A DNA stretch of 41,965 nucleotides, taken from the IMG/VR virus record IMGVR_UViG_3300047444_001061, positions 1 through 41,965 of that record; one strand, 5' to 3'. The DNA comes from a virus. The notes beneath the pieces were generated by a model that worked only from the letters and a program-made list of their open reading frames with translations, made no database searches and was not told where the DNA came from. The number at the start of each line of letters is the position of its first letter. Within the stretch, counting starts at the first letter, position 1. The position numbers and the translations under genes were made by a program. This document shows, piece after piece, positions 1 to 7,686 of the stretch.

Positions 1-2
1 CT

Positions 3-101
3 AGAATTGTCATCACTGAAAAAATACGTGCAAATGTAAAAAAAGAAGACGTTATTTTACAGGCTCATCATGAGCCTGTAAATGAAATCCGAAATGACTA
101 A
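3..101 (+). CDS. 3' end of an upstream gene (partial)
   Basis: An open frame enters from the left edge and ends at the TAA at 99-101. It encodes about 32 residues, hydrophilic and charged, ending in NEIRND. No family can be recognised from so short a tail. The segment 56-82 inside it is a perfect 12-bp hairpin, so the last codons are constrained at the nucleic-acid level. Confidence 0.45.
   Translation, partial: RIVITEKIRANVKKEDVILQAHHEPVNEIRND
56..82 (+). other. Perfect 12-bp stem-loop in the 3' end of the partial gene
   Basis: Bases 56-67 pair perfectly with 71-82 around a TCA triloop. No T-run follows directly; the nearest, TTTTTTATT, begins about 30 bases downstream. It may be a transcript-stabilising or processing hairpin, or a weak terminator for the upstream gene. 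The structure is seen directly; its role is inferred. Confidence 0.4.
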
Positions 102-177
102 ATTAAAAAATCTTTTTTATTGCAAAAATTAACCAAATCCAGCAAAAAAGAGATTAGAGAAAAAAGGAAAATACCCC

Positions 178-447
178 ATGACTCCAAATTCTTTCACGCC
201 ATTTTTAGCCCTCACAAACGTACTACAACAACAAAATCTTCTAGAAACAAGAATCACAAATAATGCAAGCGGTCAACCCCTATACGTGGGATGGAATTTA
301 ACCCCAAATGCCTCTGTGAGCAGCCCGACGTGGTACATTGTGAAGATGTCATATGACACAAACGGCTTTTTAGATCGCGTGCAATTGCCAGATTTGGGAC
401 CGGGATTTTTCTTTGAATGGTCGATACAGTCAACATATTTTTCATAA
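178..447 (+). CDS. Small conserved phage virion-associated protein
   Basis: An 89-residue protein without signal peptide or membrane segment. It has a phrase of the type ITNNASGQPLYVGW, followed by a predicted beta-rich remainder. Proteins of this look are encoded next to phage tail-fibre genes, which fits the neighbours to the right. The start is supported by a Shine-Dalgarno-like AAAAGGAAAA about 10 bases upstream. The function is unknown; a fibre-associated or minor virion role is an inference from position. Confidence 0.6.
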   Translation: MTPNSFTPFLALTNVLQQQNLLETRITNNASGQPLYVGWNLTPNASVSSPTWYIVKMSYDTNGFLDRVQLPDLGPGFFFEWSIQSTYFS

Positions 448-456
448 AAGGTTACT

Positions 457-1002
457 ATGTCAATTCAGCCATCAGTTGTTTTTAACCCCTTTACTGGCGA
501 GCTAGATTTTGCGAATACAGACGCAGGATCTGGTGGAATTACTTCTATTCAAACTGATTCAGGCACAGCACATGCAATAGGCGATGCCTTTGTGATGAAT
601 GGATCCGGTGCAGCTACTGTGTCAAGCCCTTCGGGAAATAACATTTTGGTAACAGTTTCACCTCTTGGTGGCTTATCTGTAGTACAAATATCTAGCTCTC
701 AAACACTTATAAAAAATCGTATCTATTTTTGCAACTCGCCTGGCGGGGCATTATTACTTGCTTTGCCTTCGATTGCCAGCACAACACCGGGCGATCAAAT
801 TATAGTCATGCTTGATGGCGCCACTTCTTTTCAGATCACCCAAGTAACAGGGCAACAGATTTTATATGGTGATACGCCAACAATGTTAGGCGCAGGCGGA
901 TATTTGCTAGGTGATACTCTAGGTGACTCTGTGAATCTAATCGCACAAACTACTAGCCGATGGAACGTTATAAGTCCACTGGGTAGCGTAGGAGTAAATT
1001 AA
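457..1002 (+). CDS. Tail-fibre-like protein, first of a paralogous series
   Basis: A 181-residue Gly/Ser/Thr-rich protein with low charge. Residues 1-70 hold a GITSIQTDSG...MNGSGAATVSSPSGN segment typical of phage fibre and spike shafts. Residues about 75-180 form a beta-rich domain (LPSIASTTPGDQI, then GQQIL.G, then GDSVNLIA...WNV) that recurs in the next two genes. The stop TAA overlaps the next start (TAATG). Probably a receptor-binding or fibre component. The exact role cannot be read from sequence. Confidence 0.6.
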   Translation: MSIQPSVVFNPFTGELDFANTDAGSGGITSIQTDSGTAHAIGDAFVMNGSGAATVSSPSGNNILVTVSPLGGLSVVQISSSQTLIKNRIYFCNSPGGALLLALPSIASTTPGDQIIVMLDGATSFQITQVTGQQILYGDTPTMLGAGGYLLGDTLGDSVNLIAQTTSRWNVISPLGSVGVN

Positions 1003-1391
1003 TGAAACAAGCTAACGCATTAAATATTGCAGGAACAGGATTTGTTGTAGCAGATGGCGCTGGAAATTTTCCAACAATGACAGCCACAGATACTTCTGGA
1101 GCAGTTCTAGCGGTTTCTTTTAACACTTATATTATCACAACAACTTGCACATCCACTTTGCCCGCTTCACCTAAAAACGGTGATTTAATACAGTATTTAG
1201 TTGATACATCAAGTATTTTGACAATTCAAGCTAATACAGGGCAATTTATTCGCATAGGAACTGCAAAGTCAATATCCGCTGGTATTTGCACAAATACTTT
1301 TCAAGGTGATTCAATTAATCTCATGTACCATATTGCCACAACTTCTTGGTGTGCATTAGGTTCTCCTGAGGGTTCATGGATAGTAACATAG
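1002..1391 (+). CDS. Tail-fibre-like protein, paralogue 2
   Basis: A 129-residue protein starting in the TAATG overlap with the previous gene. The N-terminal ALNIAGTGFVVADGAGNF matches AINCSGSGYVVADGVGGF of the next gene. The C-terminal part (LPASPKNGDLIQYL...GQFIRIG...GDSINLMY...W) matches the C-terminal domain of gene 457-1002. No hydrolase motif or coiled coil is visible. It is probably a virion surface component. The tandem arrangement suggests gene duplication followed by divergence. Confidence 0.6.
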   Translation: MKQANALNIAGTGFVVADGAGNFPTMTATDTSGAVLAVSFNTYIITTTCTSTLPASPKNGDLIQYLVDTSSILTIQANTGQFIRIGTAKSISAGICTNTFQGDSINLMYHIATTSWCALGSPEGSWIVT

Positions 1392-1398
1392 GTTTAAA

Positions 1399-1818
1399 AT
1401 GTCTCAATTAGCAAATGCAATAAATTGCTCAGGATCTGGTTATGTTGTAGCTGATGGAGTAGGTGGGTTTACTACAAAACCATCAGGAATTATATTTTTT
1501 ACTGATGTATCTGCAACACCACAAGTGATGGCCGTTAATAATGGCTATACCTCAAATGATGGTAGTAATCTAGTAACTTTTACACTTCCTGTCACGGCAG
1601 CTTATGGGTCAATTTTTGTAGTTCAAGGTAAAGCTTCTGGATTATGGACTATAACATATAATTCTGGACAAATCATTCATTTTGGTGCTGTCAATACAAC
1701 TACAACATCCGGAAGTCTTTCAAGCACAGGACAATATGATAATGTGACGTTATTGTGTACGGTGGCAAATACAGAATTTACTGTCTTACAATCATTTGGT
1801 AATCTTACATACGTTTAA
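1399..1818 (+). CDS. Tail-fibre-like protein, paralogue 3
   Basis: A 139-residue paralogue of 1002-1391. It has the same N-terminal VVADGVGGF motif and the same C-terminal beta domain (FTLPVTAAYGSIFVV...GQIIHFG...YDNVTLL). It begins 7 bases after the previous stop and has no signal peptide. The series of three proteins with one shared C-terminal domain suggests alternative or heteromeric fibre tips. That reading is inference. Confidence 0.58.
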   Translation: MSQLANAINCSGSGYVVADGVGGFTTKPSGIIFFTDVSATPQVMAVNNGYTSNDGSNLVTFTLPVTAAYGSIFVVQGKASGLWTITYNSGQIIHFGAVNTTTTSGSLSSTGQYDNVTLLCTVANTEFTVLQSFGNLTYV

Positions 1819-1824
1819 GGTAAC

Positions 1825-2442
1825 ATGGCTACAAACAACGCAGCGAATCAAAAAAATACTGGCATACAGTCTTTAAATAGTTCAGGTGTTTTTTCTGGTG
1901 TTACAATAACAGGTACAGCTAATCAGGTTGCAGTAACTAATGGTAACGGAATATCTGGAAATCCAACATTAGCTTTGACTAGTTCTATTTATGTTTCCGG
2001 AGTATCTTTTAATAGTGGAACAAATGTTCTTTCAGCATTTACAGAGGGAACATGGACACCATCAATTTCTAGTACTGGAAGTGCTCCTACTGGGATAGTC
2101 TATACCTCTCAAGTAGGGAGATATTCGCAAGTTGGAAATGGAATAAATATTCAATGTTTAGTCATTATGAGTGCTTATACAGCTGGCACAGGAAATGCAA
2201 CCATTATTACTTTGCCTTTTACACCTGCCGCAGTGACAAATCAAAACTATATGTGTCAATCTGCTTTTAATACTGTCACTTTTGGAGCAGGCGTAGTATG
2301 GTATAATGCAATGATAACTCAATCATCTACTTCAATTACATTTATTGGCAGTGTTTCAGCCACAACAGTCTATACAGCACTATCAACTGATTTAGTAGGT
2401 TCCACTAATATTGCTTTAACGGGGTGGTTTTCAATAGCATAA
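1825..2442 (+). CDS. Tail-fibre/virion protein with GTANQ..GNP motif, paralogue A
   Basis: A 205-residue protein. The N-terminal GIQSLNSSG...GTANQVAVTNGNGISGNPTLALTSSIYVSGVSFNSGTN is a fibre-type repeat seen widely in phage and viral structural proteins. The C-terminal ~120 residues are a beta-rich globular domain (EGTWTPSISSTGSAPT...). A good Shine-Dalgarno (AAGGTAAC) precedes the ATG. It is paralogous to the next gene over its whole length. Confidence 0.6.
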   Translation: MATNNAANQKNTGIQSLNSSGVFSGVTITGTANQVAVTNGNGISGNPTLALTSSIYVSGVSFNSGTNVLSAFTEGTWTPSISSTGSAPTGIVYTSQVGRYSQVGNGINIQCLVIMSAYTAGTGNATIITLPFTPAAVTNQNYMCQSAFNTVTFGAGVVWYNAMITQSSTSITFIGSVSATTVYTALSTDLVGSTNIALTGWFSIA

Positions 2443-3065
2443 TGTCAAATAATAATTTATTGAACCAAAATTCTGTAGGCATTCAAGTATTGAATAGTTC
2501 CGGTACATACAATGCAAGATCTCTTGCCGGCACCGCTAATCAATTAGCAATTGCAAATGCCAATGGTACCTCTGGAAATCCAACATATTCATTAACGAGC
2601 CCTATTTATGTTACAGGAGTTTCTTTCAATAGTGGTACAAATTCTCTTGGAATATACACAGAAGGGACTTTTGTTCCAATATTCAATACCAATGGAACTG
2701 CCCCAACTTTGACATATGCTACTAATGGTCAAAAGGGGCGATATAGACAAATGGCCCATTGTATTTCTGTTACATATTACATGGCTTTATCAGCAAATTC
2801 TGGGGGTACCGGAAGCTCAGTAGGTGTAGGGTCAATGCCTTTTACATCAGCTAATGTTAATAATCAGAAATTTTCTCATACTATGTCTATACAAAATTCT
2901 ACTTTTCCAGCGACCAGAGTTAATGGATATGGCGTACAACTTAGCAATTCTACACTTTCAACAATGACTTTGCAAAAATCTGCTGCTACAGCACTTGCAT
3001 TAACGTATGCAGAAACATCTGCAACTACAATAGTAATGGGGACAGGTTGGTTTTCAACTGCTTAA
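2442..3065 (+). CDS. Tail-fibre/virion protein, paralogue B
   Basis: A 207-residue full-length paralogue of gene 1825-2442 (GIQVLNSSG, GTANQLAIANANGTSGNPTYSLTSPIYVTGVSFNSGTN, then EGTFVPIFNTNGTAPT). I place the start at the ATG at 2442, which overlaps the upstream stop as TAATG, because the sequence then aligns with MATNN of the paralogue. A start at 2424 would add six residues. No Shine-Dalgarno is seen at 2442, so translation is probably coupled to the gene before. Confidence 0.6.
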   Translation: MSNNNLLNQNSVGIQVLNSSGTYNARSLAGTANQLAIANANGTSGNPTYSLTSPIYVTGVSFNSGTNSLGIYTEGTFVPIFNTNGTAPTLTYATNGQKGRYRQMAHCISVTYYMALSANSGGTGSSVGVGSMPFTSANVNNQKFSHTMSIQNSTFPATRVNGYGVQLSNSTLSTMTLQKSAATALALTYAETSATTIVMGTGWFSTA

Positions 3066-3080
3066 CAAAATAGGGATATT

Positions 3081-3470
3081 ATGGACTTTTTTCAAGCACA
3101 AGAATTTTTTAATGAAATGTATCCGGGAAAAGAACTCACTTATGAGTTTGATGATACATGCCATAGAACATGTGAGATTATTTTTACCCAAGGTAAACCA
3201 AATTTAATTCATCACATTGAATGCAATAGACTTAAAGTAAATATTTCTGGTGAATCATCTAAATATGTGCCAATTTCTCCTCACCGAATGAATACAACAT
3301 GGGCAGCAGTAAAAAAATATATGGGAAATCAACAAGATGTTTTTATTCATCCCCAAGATATTGAAGACTATAAAAATGCACAAACAGATTTAGATAAAAA
3401 ATCTATTCTATCTAGATTGTGCGAACACTCAGGGCTATCTGAAAAACAAATTTTGGAAAATTTAAAATAA
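3081..3470 (+). CDS. Hypothetical protein
   Basis: A 129-residue soluble protein with mixed charge. It has one Cys-containing stretch (TCHRTCEIIF) and a helical C-terminus (KSILSRLCEHSGLSEKQILENLK). It follows the fibre genes closely. Not recognised. It could be a fibre chaperone or an accessory factor by position only. Confidence 0.5.
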   Translation: MDFFQAQEFFNEMYPGKELTYEFDDTCHRTCEIIFTQGKPNLIHHIECNRLKVNISGESSKYVPISPHRMNTTWAAVKKYMGNQQDVFIHPQDIEDYKNAQTDLDKKSILSRLCEHSGLSEKQILENLK

Positions 3471-3493
3471 ATATTTTTTTAAAAGAGTAAAAA

Positions 3494-3667
3494 ATGTCAA
3501 TACAACCCGTTCCTAGATTTACTGAAAGTCCAGATTTAACAATTGACGTTGATTTAAATAAAATTAATGATTATAAGAGTGTAAAGCCAGAAGATAAGCA
3601 AAAAACTCCAGAAATTTCTAAACCTGAACCCAAACTAAAAGATGGTGGACTAAATTATGTCTGGTAA
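3494..3667 (+). CDS. Small hypothetical protein (57 aa)
   Basis: An uninterrupted frame of 57 codons starting MSIQPVPRF and ending LNYVW. It is Lys/Pro/Asp-rich in the middle (KPEDKQKTPEISKPEPKLK) and likely unstructured. The first four residues, MSIQP, equal those of gene 457-1002. Its last 11 bases overlap the next start, which supports translational coupling. No family recognised. Confidence 0.45.
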   Translation: MSIQPVPRFTESPDLTIDVDLNKINDYKSVKPEDKQKTPEISKPEPKLKDGGLNYVW

Positions 3668-3929
3668 AATCTCGAAAAATGACATTATCGCATCAGCAAA
3701 ATTTAAAAAGACTATTGAACAATTTGCCATAGGTTCTTTAAAATCTCCGAATGGCAATCCCGTAGCATCACTAGAAGAAGCAAAAGATTTAGCAGCGGTA
3801 AAAACTGGACAAAGTTATAATCAAAAACAATATGCGGACACTCAAAAAAAAAGAAAATCAGCGGATCGCTACGGCAATGCTACTAGAGAAGAAATTGCGG
3901 AAGGCGAGAGAACTTCATCATCTTGGTAA
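3657..3929 (+). CDS. Small basic hypothetical phage protein
   Basis: A 90-residue hydrophilic, Lys-rich protein. It has a helical N-terminus (FKKTIEQFAIGSLKSPNG) and a disordered-looking C-terminal half (YADTQKKRKSADRYG). Proteins like this (residue-poor, basic, no hydrophobic core) are common between the fibre and terminase genes of phages. Function unknown. Confidence 0.5.
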   Translation: MSGKISKNDIIASAKFKKTIEQFAIGSLKSPNGNPVASLEEAKDLAAVKTGQSYNQKQYADTQKKRKSADRYGNATREEIAEGERTSSSW

Positions 3930-3995
3930 AACATGTCAAGATATGTCAAATTAGTTTGAAATAATCTCTAAAACAAATTAAATTTAGGTGAAATT

Positions 3996-4343
3996 ATGCC
4001 TCTGTTATCAGGAAAAAAAAATATGGGTCGAAATATAGCAGAACTTGAAAATTCTGGATATAAACCGAAACAGGCGATTGCGATTGGTTATAAAAAGGCG
4101 GGAGAGAGAAAAAGTGATTCTGAAACTATCATCCCATCTAGCAAACCAGGGAATATAAAAAATCCAGGTGCCAATCAAAAGTATGTGAATTCAAGACAAG
4201 GTGGTCCATCAGAACAGCGACAGACTAAGTTAAAGAGCATCAAGCATGAAAACCCAGAATTTTTTAAGCGTCAATCTGATCGCAAGAAAATGGATCAAAC
4301 AGGGTTTCAAGAAAAAGAATTTTATAAAGGCAACAAATACTAG
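3996..4343 (+). CDS. Small phage protein with the KQAxAIAY motif
   Basis: A 115-residue basic protein. Its N-terminal 35 residues (GKKNMGRNIAELENSGYKPKQAIAIGYKKAG) match the short phage motif of the form N-x-x-L-x-x-x-G-x-x-x-K-Q-A-x-A-I-A-Y. This motif is very common in small phage proteins of unknown function. The rest is Lys/Gln-rich and probably disordered. A Shine-Dalgarno TAGGTG precedes the ATG. Confidence 0.55.
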   Translation: MPLLSGKKNMGRNIAELENSGYKPKQAIAIGYKKAGERKSDSETIIPSSKPGNIKNPGANQKYVNSRQGGPSEQRQTKLKSIKHENPEFFKRQSDRKKMDQTGFQEKEFYKGNKY

Positions 4344-4352
4344 GAGTTTTAA

Positions 4353-4982
4353 ATGACAAATCCAGATCTTTTCCCAAAGGGTACAATTTTAGTCGGTTTT
4401 GATGGCGGAAGTGCGCAGCTACAACTGCCCGCAGGTCTATCCGGCACAGCTTTAACAATTGATGATACACAACCAACGGGCTTGGCATGGGCAGCAGTAG
4501 GTAACGGTTCAGTAGTGGGACCCGGATCATCTACAACTCACAATCTCGCATCTTTTGCAGATACAACAGGTGCTTTACTTGAAGATTCTGGTATTGCACG
4601 AGCTACAGTTGCGCTTGGCATTGGATCATCTACAGATGATAGACTCGCTAGATTTAACGGGACTTCAGGAGTACAGCTAGATCAAGCAGCCGGAACAACT
4701 TTAAGCGATACTGATAAAATGTTGTTTCCAGCTAATGGTGGCACCGTTTACACCGCAGGATCAACAAAAGGTTCTTTTACTTTTAATGGTTCTGGAACTC
4801 ATACCAAAATTTTAACTGCAAACGCAGTGACTGGTTGTTTAATTGTCTTTACTGTAGTAAGTTTGGGGACTGTTACAGCAGCGCAAGCAATCTTGGCGAC
4901 TATTGATACAGGCGTTGGTTTTACTCCAGTTTCAGCAGATGCAACAGATGCTTCCGTGGTCAATTGGGCGATTGTAGCTTAA
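4353..4982 (+). CDS. Tail-fibre-like virion protein
   Basis: A 209-residue, Gly/Ser/Thr/Ala-rich protein. Residues about 55-115 carry fibre shaft repeats (STTHNLASFADTTGALLEDSG; STDDRLARFNGTSGVQLDQ). The C-terminal ~80 residues form a beta-rich domain ending in VNWAIVA. A good Shine-Dalgarno (TAGGAG) lies 9 bases upstream. It is probably a fibre or spike component on the virion surface. Confidence 0.6.
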   Translation: MTNPDLFPKGTILVGFDGGSAQLQLPAGLSGTALTIDDTQPTGLAWAAVGNGSVVGPGSSTTHNLASFADTTGALLEDSGIARATVALGIGSSTDDRLARFNGTSGVQLDQAAGTTLSDTDKMLFPANGGTVYTAGSTKGSFTFNGSGTHTKILTANAVTGCLIVFTVVSLGTVTAAQAILATIDTGVGFTPVSADATDASVVNWAIVA

Positions 4983-5001
4983 AATAATTTATAGGTATAT
5001 A

Positions 5002-5199
5002 ATGATTATGACATTTTTTCTTTTTCTTTTTTTAGGAGTTTTTATTTTTATAAGTTGCTCACTTAGAAATCAAGAAATGGCTTCTGAAATGATTCACGAA
5101 GCAGAAATTGTAGATGAGCAAATCAATAAAGACATAAACGATTCAAAAAATATTGTTACAACACAAGATCCAACAACAATTCAAAAAGATAAATATTAA
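5002..5199 (+). CDS. Putative small lipoprotein
   Basis: A 65-residue protein. Residues 1-19 are a hydrophobic signal-like segment (FFLFLFLGVFIFISC) ending in a Cys that could be a lipobox. The rest is hydrophilic and acidic. An in-frame ATG at 5008 would remove two residues and is equally possible. Outer-membrane lipoproteins of this size include outer spanins, but no inner-spanin partner is adjacent, so I do not assign that role. Confidence 0.5.
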   Translation: MIMTFFLFLFLGVFIFISCSLRNQEMASEMIHEAEIVDEQINKDINDSKNIVTTQDPTTIQKDKY

Positions 5200-5474
5200 T
5201 GTCAAGCCCAGTTCATAAAGGTTGCGGTGTGCTAGCGTGGTTTCACAAACCTCGATCGATAACACTGCAACCAGAATCTACAGAAGATAAAACAAAAAAA
5301 GTTATGTCCGAAATAGAAAAAATCGATGGAGATTTTATTTCTACGAAATCGAGAAATTCTCTAGTTAGATCTCCGGGTTTTGAAGATTTGCGAAATCCAT
5401 GTAATGGAATGACGCCCGCCGAAGAAATGCTATATCGAGCTAAACAAGTTCAAGCAGGTAATCTCAGTGATTGA
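5199..5474 (+). CDS. Hypothetical protein
   Basis: A 91-residue soluble protein. It starts in a TAATG overlap with the lipoprotein gene, so the two are probably translated together. The N-terminus has GCGVLAWFHKP and the C-terminal half is acidic. No family recognised. Confidence 0.5.
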   Translation: MSSPVHKGCGVLAWFHKPRSITLQPESTEDKTKKVMSEIEKIDGDFISTKSRNSLVRSPGFEDLRNPCNGMTPAEEMLYRAKQVQAGNLSD

Positions 5475-5670
5475 ATGGCACAAAATTATTGACGGGGATA
5501 TGTCCGTTTTTGATTACCATTTGGTAAGTCAAGAGTATTTATGTTTTAATAAATCTTTAGAATCTATGTATATTTGTTCGTTGCATGACGGAGAATTTAG
5601 AGATCACGATTTATATTTAATGGATGGGATCACACATTGGGCTTTTAAACCCGAAGATCCCAAAGATTAA
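5467..5670 (+). CDS. Small hypothetical protein (GTG start)
   Basis: A 67-residue protein starting MIEWHKIIDGDMSVFDY from the GTG at 5467, overlapping the previous gene by 8 bases. It has aromatic and acidic residues and no membrane segment. It is the last rightward gene before the oppositely oriented cluster. No clear terminator is visible in the 8 bases between the converging genes. Confidence 0.5.
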   Translation: MIEWHKIIDGDMSVFDYHLVSQEYLCFNKSLESMYICSLHDGEFRDHDLYLMDGITHWAFKPEDPKD

Positions 5671-5678
5671 AATAATTA

Positions 5679-6134
5679 TTACATAAAAGGATATTCTTGC
5701 ACTTGCGCAGTTAATGGGCTTACTTGTTTATTAGGTGAAGGTGCTTCTGCTTGATATTTTGATCTATATACATCTTTCGGTGTAATCGTTCCTACATCAC
5801 CATGTGAAGCACTTTTCATTTCTTGTTTTGCCCTTAAAACTGCTTCACGACGCGGTACGTTTTCTCCCAAAAGTTCTTTGATTCTTTCATGCATACCGAC
5901 ATGGTTAATTTTTCCATTTGGAGAATAAGAGTTTTTTTCCGAGTTTTTCTCCATTCTGAATATATCTGGGGGAAGTTTCAGCTCTTGATTGCGTCCGGGA
6001 TTATATTGTTGCTTATGCTCAGCACTTGGGTGATTTTTATAGTAATCAGCTTTTCCGGGCTGGCTCTGCTCGCCATGCCCTTGCAATACGTCTACACCTA
6101 AGTTTACAGTTCCCCACTTAGCTTGTTCCGGCAT
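5679..6134 (-). CDS. Hypothetical hydrophilic phage protein
   Basis: A 151-residue, Gln/Lys/Pro/Asn-rich protein, last gene of the leftward cluster. A central helix (ERIKELLGENVPRREAVLRAKQEMKSA) stands between disordered-looking ends, and the C-terminus reads VQEYPFM. It lies 7 bases after the small membrane-protein gene. Not recognised; possibly an internal virion or scaffold-like protein. Confidence 0.5.
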   Translation of the reverse strand: MPEQAKWGTVNLGVDVLQGHGEQSQPGKADYYKNHPSAEHKQQYNPGRNQELKLPPDIFRMEKNSEKNSYSPNGKINHVGMHERIKELLGENVPRREAVLRAKQEMKSASHGDVGTITPKDVYRSKYQAEAPSPNKQVSPLTAQVQEYPFM

Positions 6135-6141
6135 ATATTTC

Positions 6142-6294
6142 TCACGCGTAAAATTCGTCGATTAGAATTAATTTATCATATCGACTAGGTTTCAAAATTT
6201 CGCTCAAAGACGGCTTAACTTGGATCTTTCCAAGTCCTGCTATCATCAAAGCAAAAACGGTAATAATTGCATATGGTTTTATTTTTTTAATCAT
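6142..6294 (-). CDS. Small membrane protein (50 aa)
   Basis: An uninterrupted frame of 50 residues. Lys-rich N-terminus (MIKKIKPY), one hydrophobic helix at about residues 8-21 (AIITVFALMIAGLG), then a hydrophilic tail ending DEFYA. Its ATG overlaps the stop of the gene before in an ATGA overlap, good evidence of translational coupling. Probably an inner-membrane anchored phage protein with N-in topology. Role unknown. Confidence 0.5.
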   Translation of the reverse strand: MIKKIKPYAIITVFALMIAGLGKIQVKPSLSEILKPSRYDKLILIDEFYA

Positions 6295-6599
6295 TTTTTT
6301 GGCTTCTCTTTAACGTATTTTTTTCTTTCTGCTGTGTTCATCTCAAGATCCTGGTAGTTTTCACAACGGTAACTTGTGTAGACTGTATAATTTCCCTTGT
6401 TTCCACGGCTTTGATGGTAGTTTCTGTCTGGTTGAGTTTTGAGATCAACTCCGAAAAAAATGTCCAGATCATCTTCTGCTTCCGGAAGATGTACAATGCT
6501 CATTCTTGGAACAGGGTAAGAATAATAATTGATATACCCTTTTAGTCCTACGGTTAGCATAATTACTGCAATTATAATTTTAAATTTGTGTTTTTTCAT
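6291..6599 (-). CDS. Membrane-anchored or exported hypothetical protein
   Basis: A 102-residue protein starting MKKHKFKIIIAVIMLTVGLKG, a signal-anchor-like N-terminus. A periplasmic-type part with several Tyr/Arg and one Cys follows, and a very basic end (KKYVKEKPKK). The ATG at 6599 has a strong GGGGAA Shine-Dalgarno; an in-frame start at 6653 would place extra residues before the signal and is unlikely. The stop overlaps the next gene as ATGA. Confidence 0.55.
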   Translation of the reverse strand: MKKHKFKIIIAVIMLTVGLKGYINYYSYPVPRMSIVHLPEAEDDLDIFFGVDLKTQPDRNYHQSRGNKGNYTVYTSYRCENYQDLEMNTAERKKYVKEKPKK

Positions 6600-6698
6600 T
6601 TGTTCCCCTTTTTTGTTAAATGGAATGTTATATAATAGGTTATCAAAAAGCAAAATATCGAAAATGCAACTAAAGTATCACCTTGCAAATTATCACCT

Positions 6699-6935
6699 CT
6701 ATAAGTCTATGTTTATTTCACGCATGACACTATCTAGAAATTTGACCGCTGATTTTTCATTTTTGAAAGTTCTTTTTAAGAAAAGTTGAGTTCCTGCTTC
6801 TACGGAATCAGTTGAATTTAGCAAGACCATCGCTATTATGCACCATGTATCAGAATCTGGCTCTCTTTGTGTCTTCACAGAATGAATAAAATTGCAGTTA
6901 ATCCAAATGTTATTTTCAAATTCCATGAAGCTCAT
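6699..6935 (-). CDS. Hypothetical protein
   Basis: A 78-residue soluble protein (MSFMEFENNIWINCNFIHSV...) with two Cys residues and a helical C-terminus (SAVKFLDSVMREI). It overlaps the stop of the preceding gene by four bases. Not recognised. Confidence 0.5.
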   Translation of the reverse strand: MSFMEFENNIWINCNFIHSVKTQREPDSDTWCIIAMVLLNSTDSVEAGTQLFLKRTFKNEKSAVKFLDSVMREINIDL

Positions 6936-7246
6936 TTTGTACCTTTTGAACCTTTGGTTTCCTTGGCAGATTTTTTTTCTTTCAGCGCTTTTTCAATCCA
7001 TTCAATGTCTTTTCGTATGTCTTCCAATTCTTTTTTTATCGCATCTAAAATTGCATTTGGAACCGGTCCAAAATGAAACTCTTCATTTTTTAAATAGGGA
7101 TTGAAATTTGATCTCTCAAGAAGATTAAATCTTTTCTTGAGCGCTTGAATTTCTCTGTTTTGGTTATTTATCAGTATCAGGGAGACAGTGCCAAAAATGA
7201 ATACTGTTAAAAATGTAAGTATAACATAGAAATTACTTGAAATCAT
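6932..7246 (-). CDS. Single-pass membrane protein with coiled coil
   Basis: A 104-residue protein. Residues 5-26 are a transmembrane helix (FYVILTFLTVFIFGTVSLILI). Residues about 30-90 are predicted coiled coil (REIQALKKRFNLLE, AILDAIKKELEDIRKDIEWIEKALKEKK), and the end is Lys/Gly-rich. The topology (short N-terminus, one helix, long charged coiled coil) resembles inner spanins, but no lysin or holin is nearby. It is the first gene of the leftward cluster. Confidence 0.5.
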   Translation of the reverse strand: MISSNFYVILTFLTVFIFGTVSLILINNQNREIQALKKRFNLLERSNFNPYLKNEEFHFGPVPNAILDAIKKELEDIRKDIEWIEKALKEKKSAKETKGSKGTK

Positions 7247-7352
7247 GCGTATCTCTCACTTTTTATAAACGTATTTTACAGTATTTAAGTTTAAATATTC
7301 AACACAAAAAAACGACTTGCAAAATATTTATGCCCTACGCTAGAGTGAGTTC
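7247..7352 (+). promoter_or_regulatory. Divergent promoter region
   Basis: This 106-bp gap separates leftward and rightward genes. Rightward: TTGCAA at 7316-7321, an 18-base spacer, then TAGAGT; the same -35 and spacer are used by the two early promoters at 35283 and 38452. Leftward: TTGAAT, 18 bases, TAAAAT on the minus strand. A near-palindrome TATTTAAGTTTAAATA lies between and could be an operator. Promoter calls are by eye. Confidence 0.4.
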
Positions 7353-7685
7353 ATGAAGATAAAGATTAAAAAAGTAATAAACCATAAGTTCGGCGCGGTC
7401 AAGTGTCAACGAGATGGGAAGAAGTTTCCAAGTCGACTAGAGCGAGCTTACTATGATCAGCTTAAATTGCGACAGGAGACCGGCGAGGTCCTTTTTTTTC
7501 TTTGTCAAGTACCTTTCGATCTACCGGGAAGGACAAAATATGTAACCGATTTCGCGGTTTTTCTAGCAGACGGTACGGTTGAATTTGTGGATACAAAAGG
7601 CAGAGATTTGCCAATGGGGATTTTAAAGAGAAAGCAAGTCGAAGAAATCTACCCAGTAGAAATAAAAATTGTAACTAGAGTATAA
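7353..7685 (+). CDS. DUF1064 phage protein (nuclease-fold family)
   Basis: A 110-residue protein with the DUF1064 pattern: KFGAVKCQRDGKKFPSRLERAYYDQL, then FDLPGRTKYVTDFAVFLADGTVEFVDTKG, then KRKQVEEIYPVEI. The family has a restriction-endonuclease-like fold with a D...E-x-x-D-x-K arrangement (DF...EFVDTKG here) and is found beside replication or packaging genes, where it is usually annotated as a putative nuclease. It is the first gene of the long rightward operon. Confidence 0.8.
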   Translation: MKIKIKKVINHKFGAVKCQRDGKKFPSRLERAYYDQLKLRQETGEVLFFLCQVPFDLPGRTKYVTDFAVFLADGTVEFVDTKGRDLPMGILKRKQVEEIYPVEIKIVTRV

Positions 7686-7686
7686 A

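Noticed and set aside
5889-6101. Rightward 70-codon frame opposite the 5679-6134 gene
   Set aside because: It lacks a ribosome site and mirrors a leftward gene that belongs to a coupled cluster.
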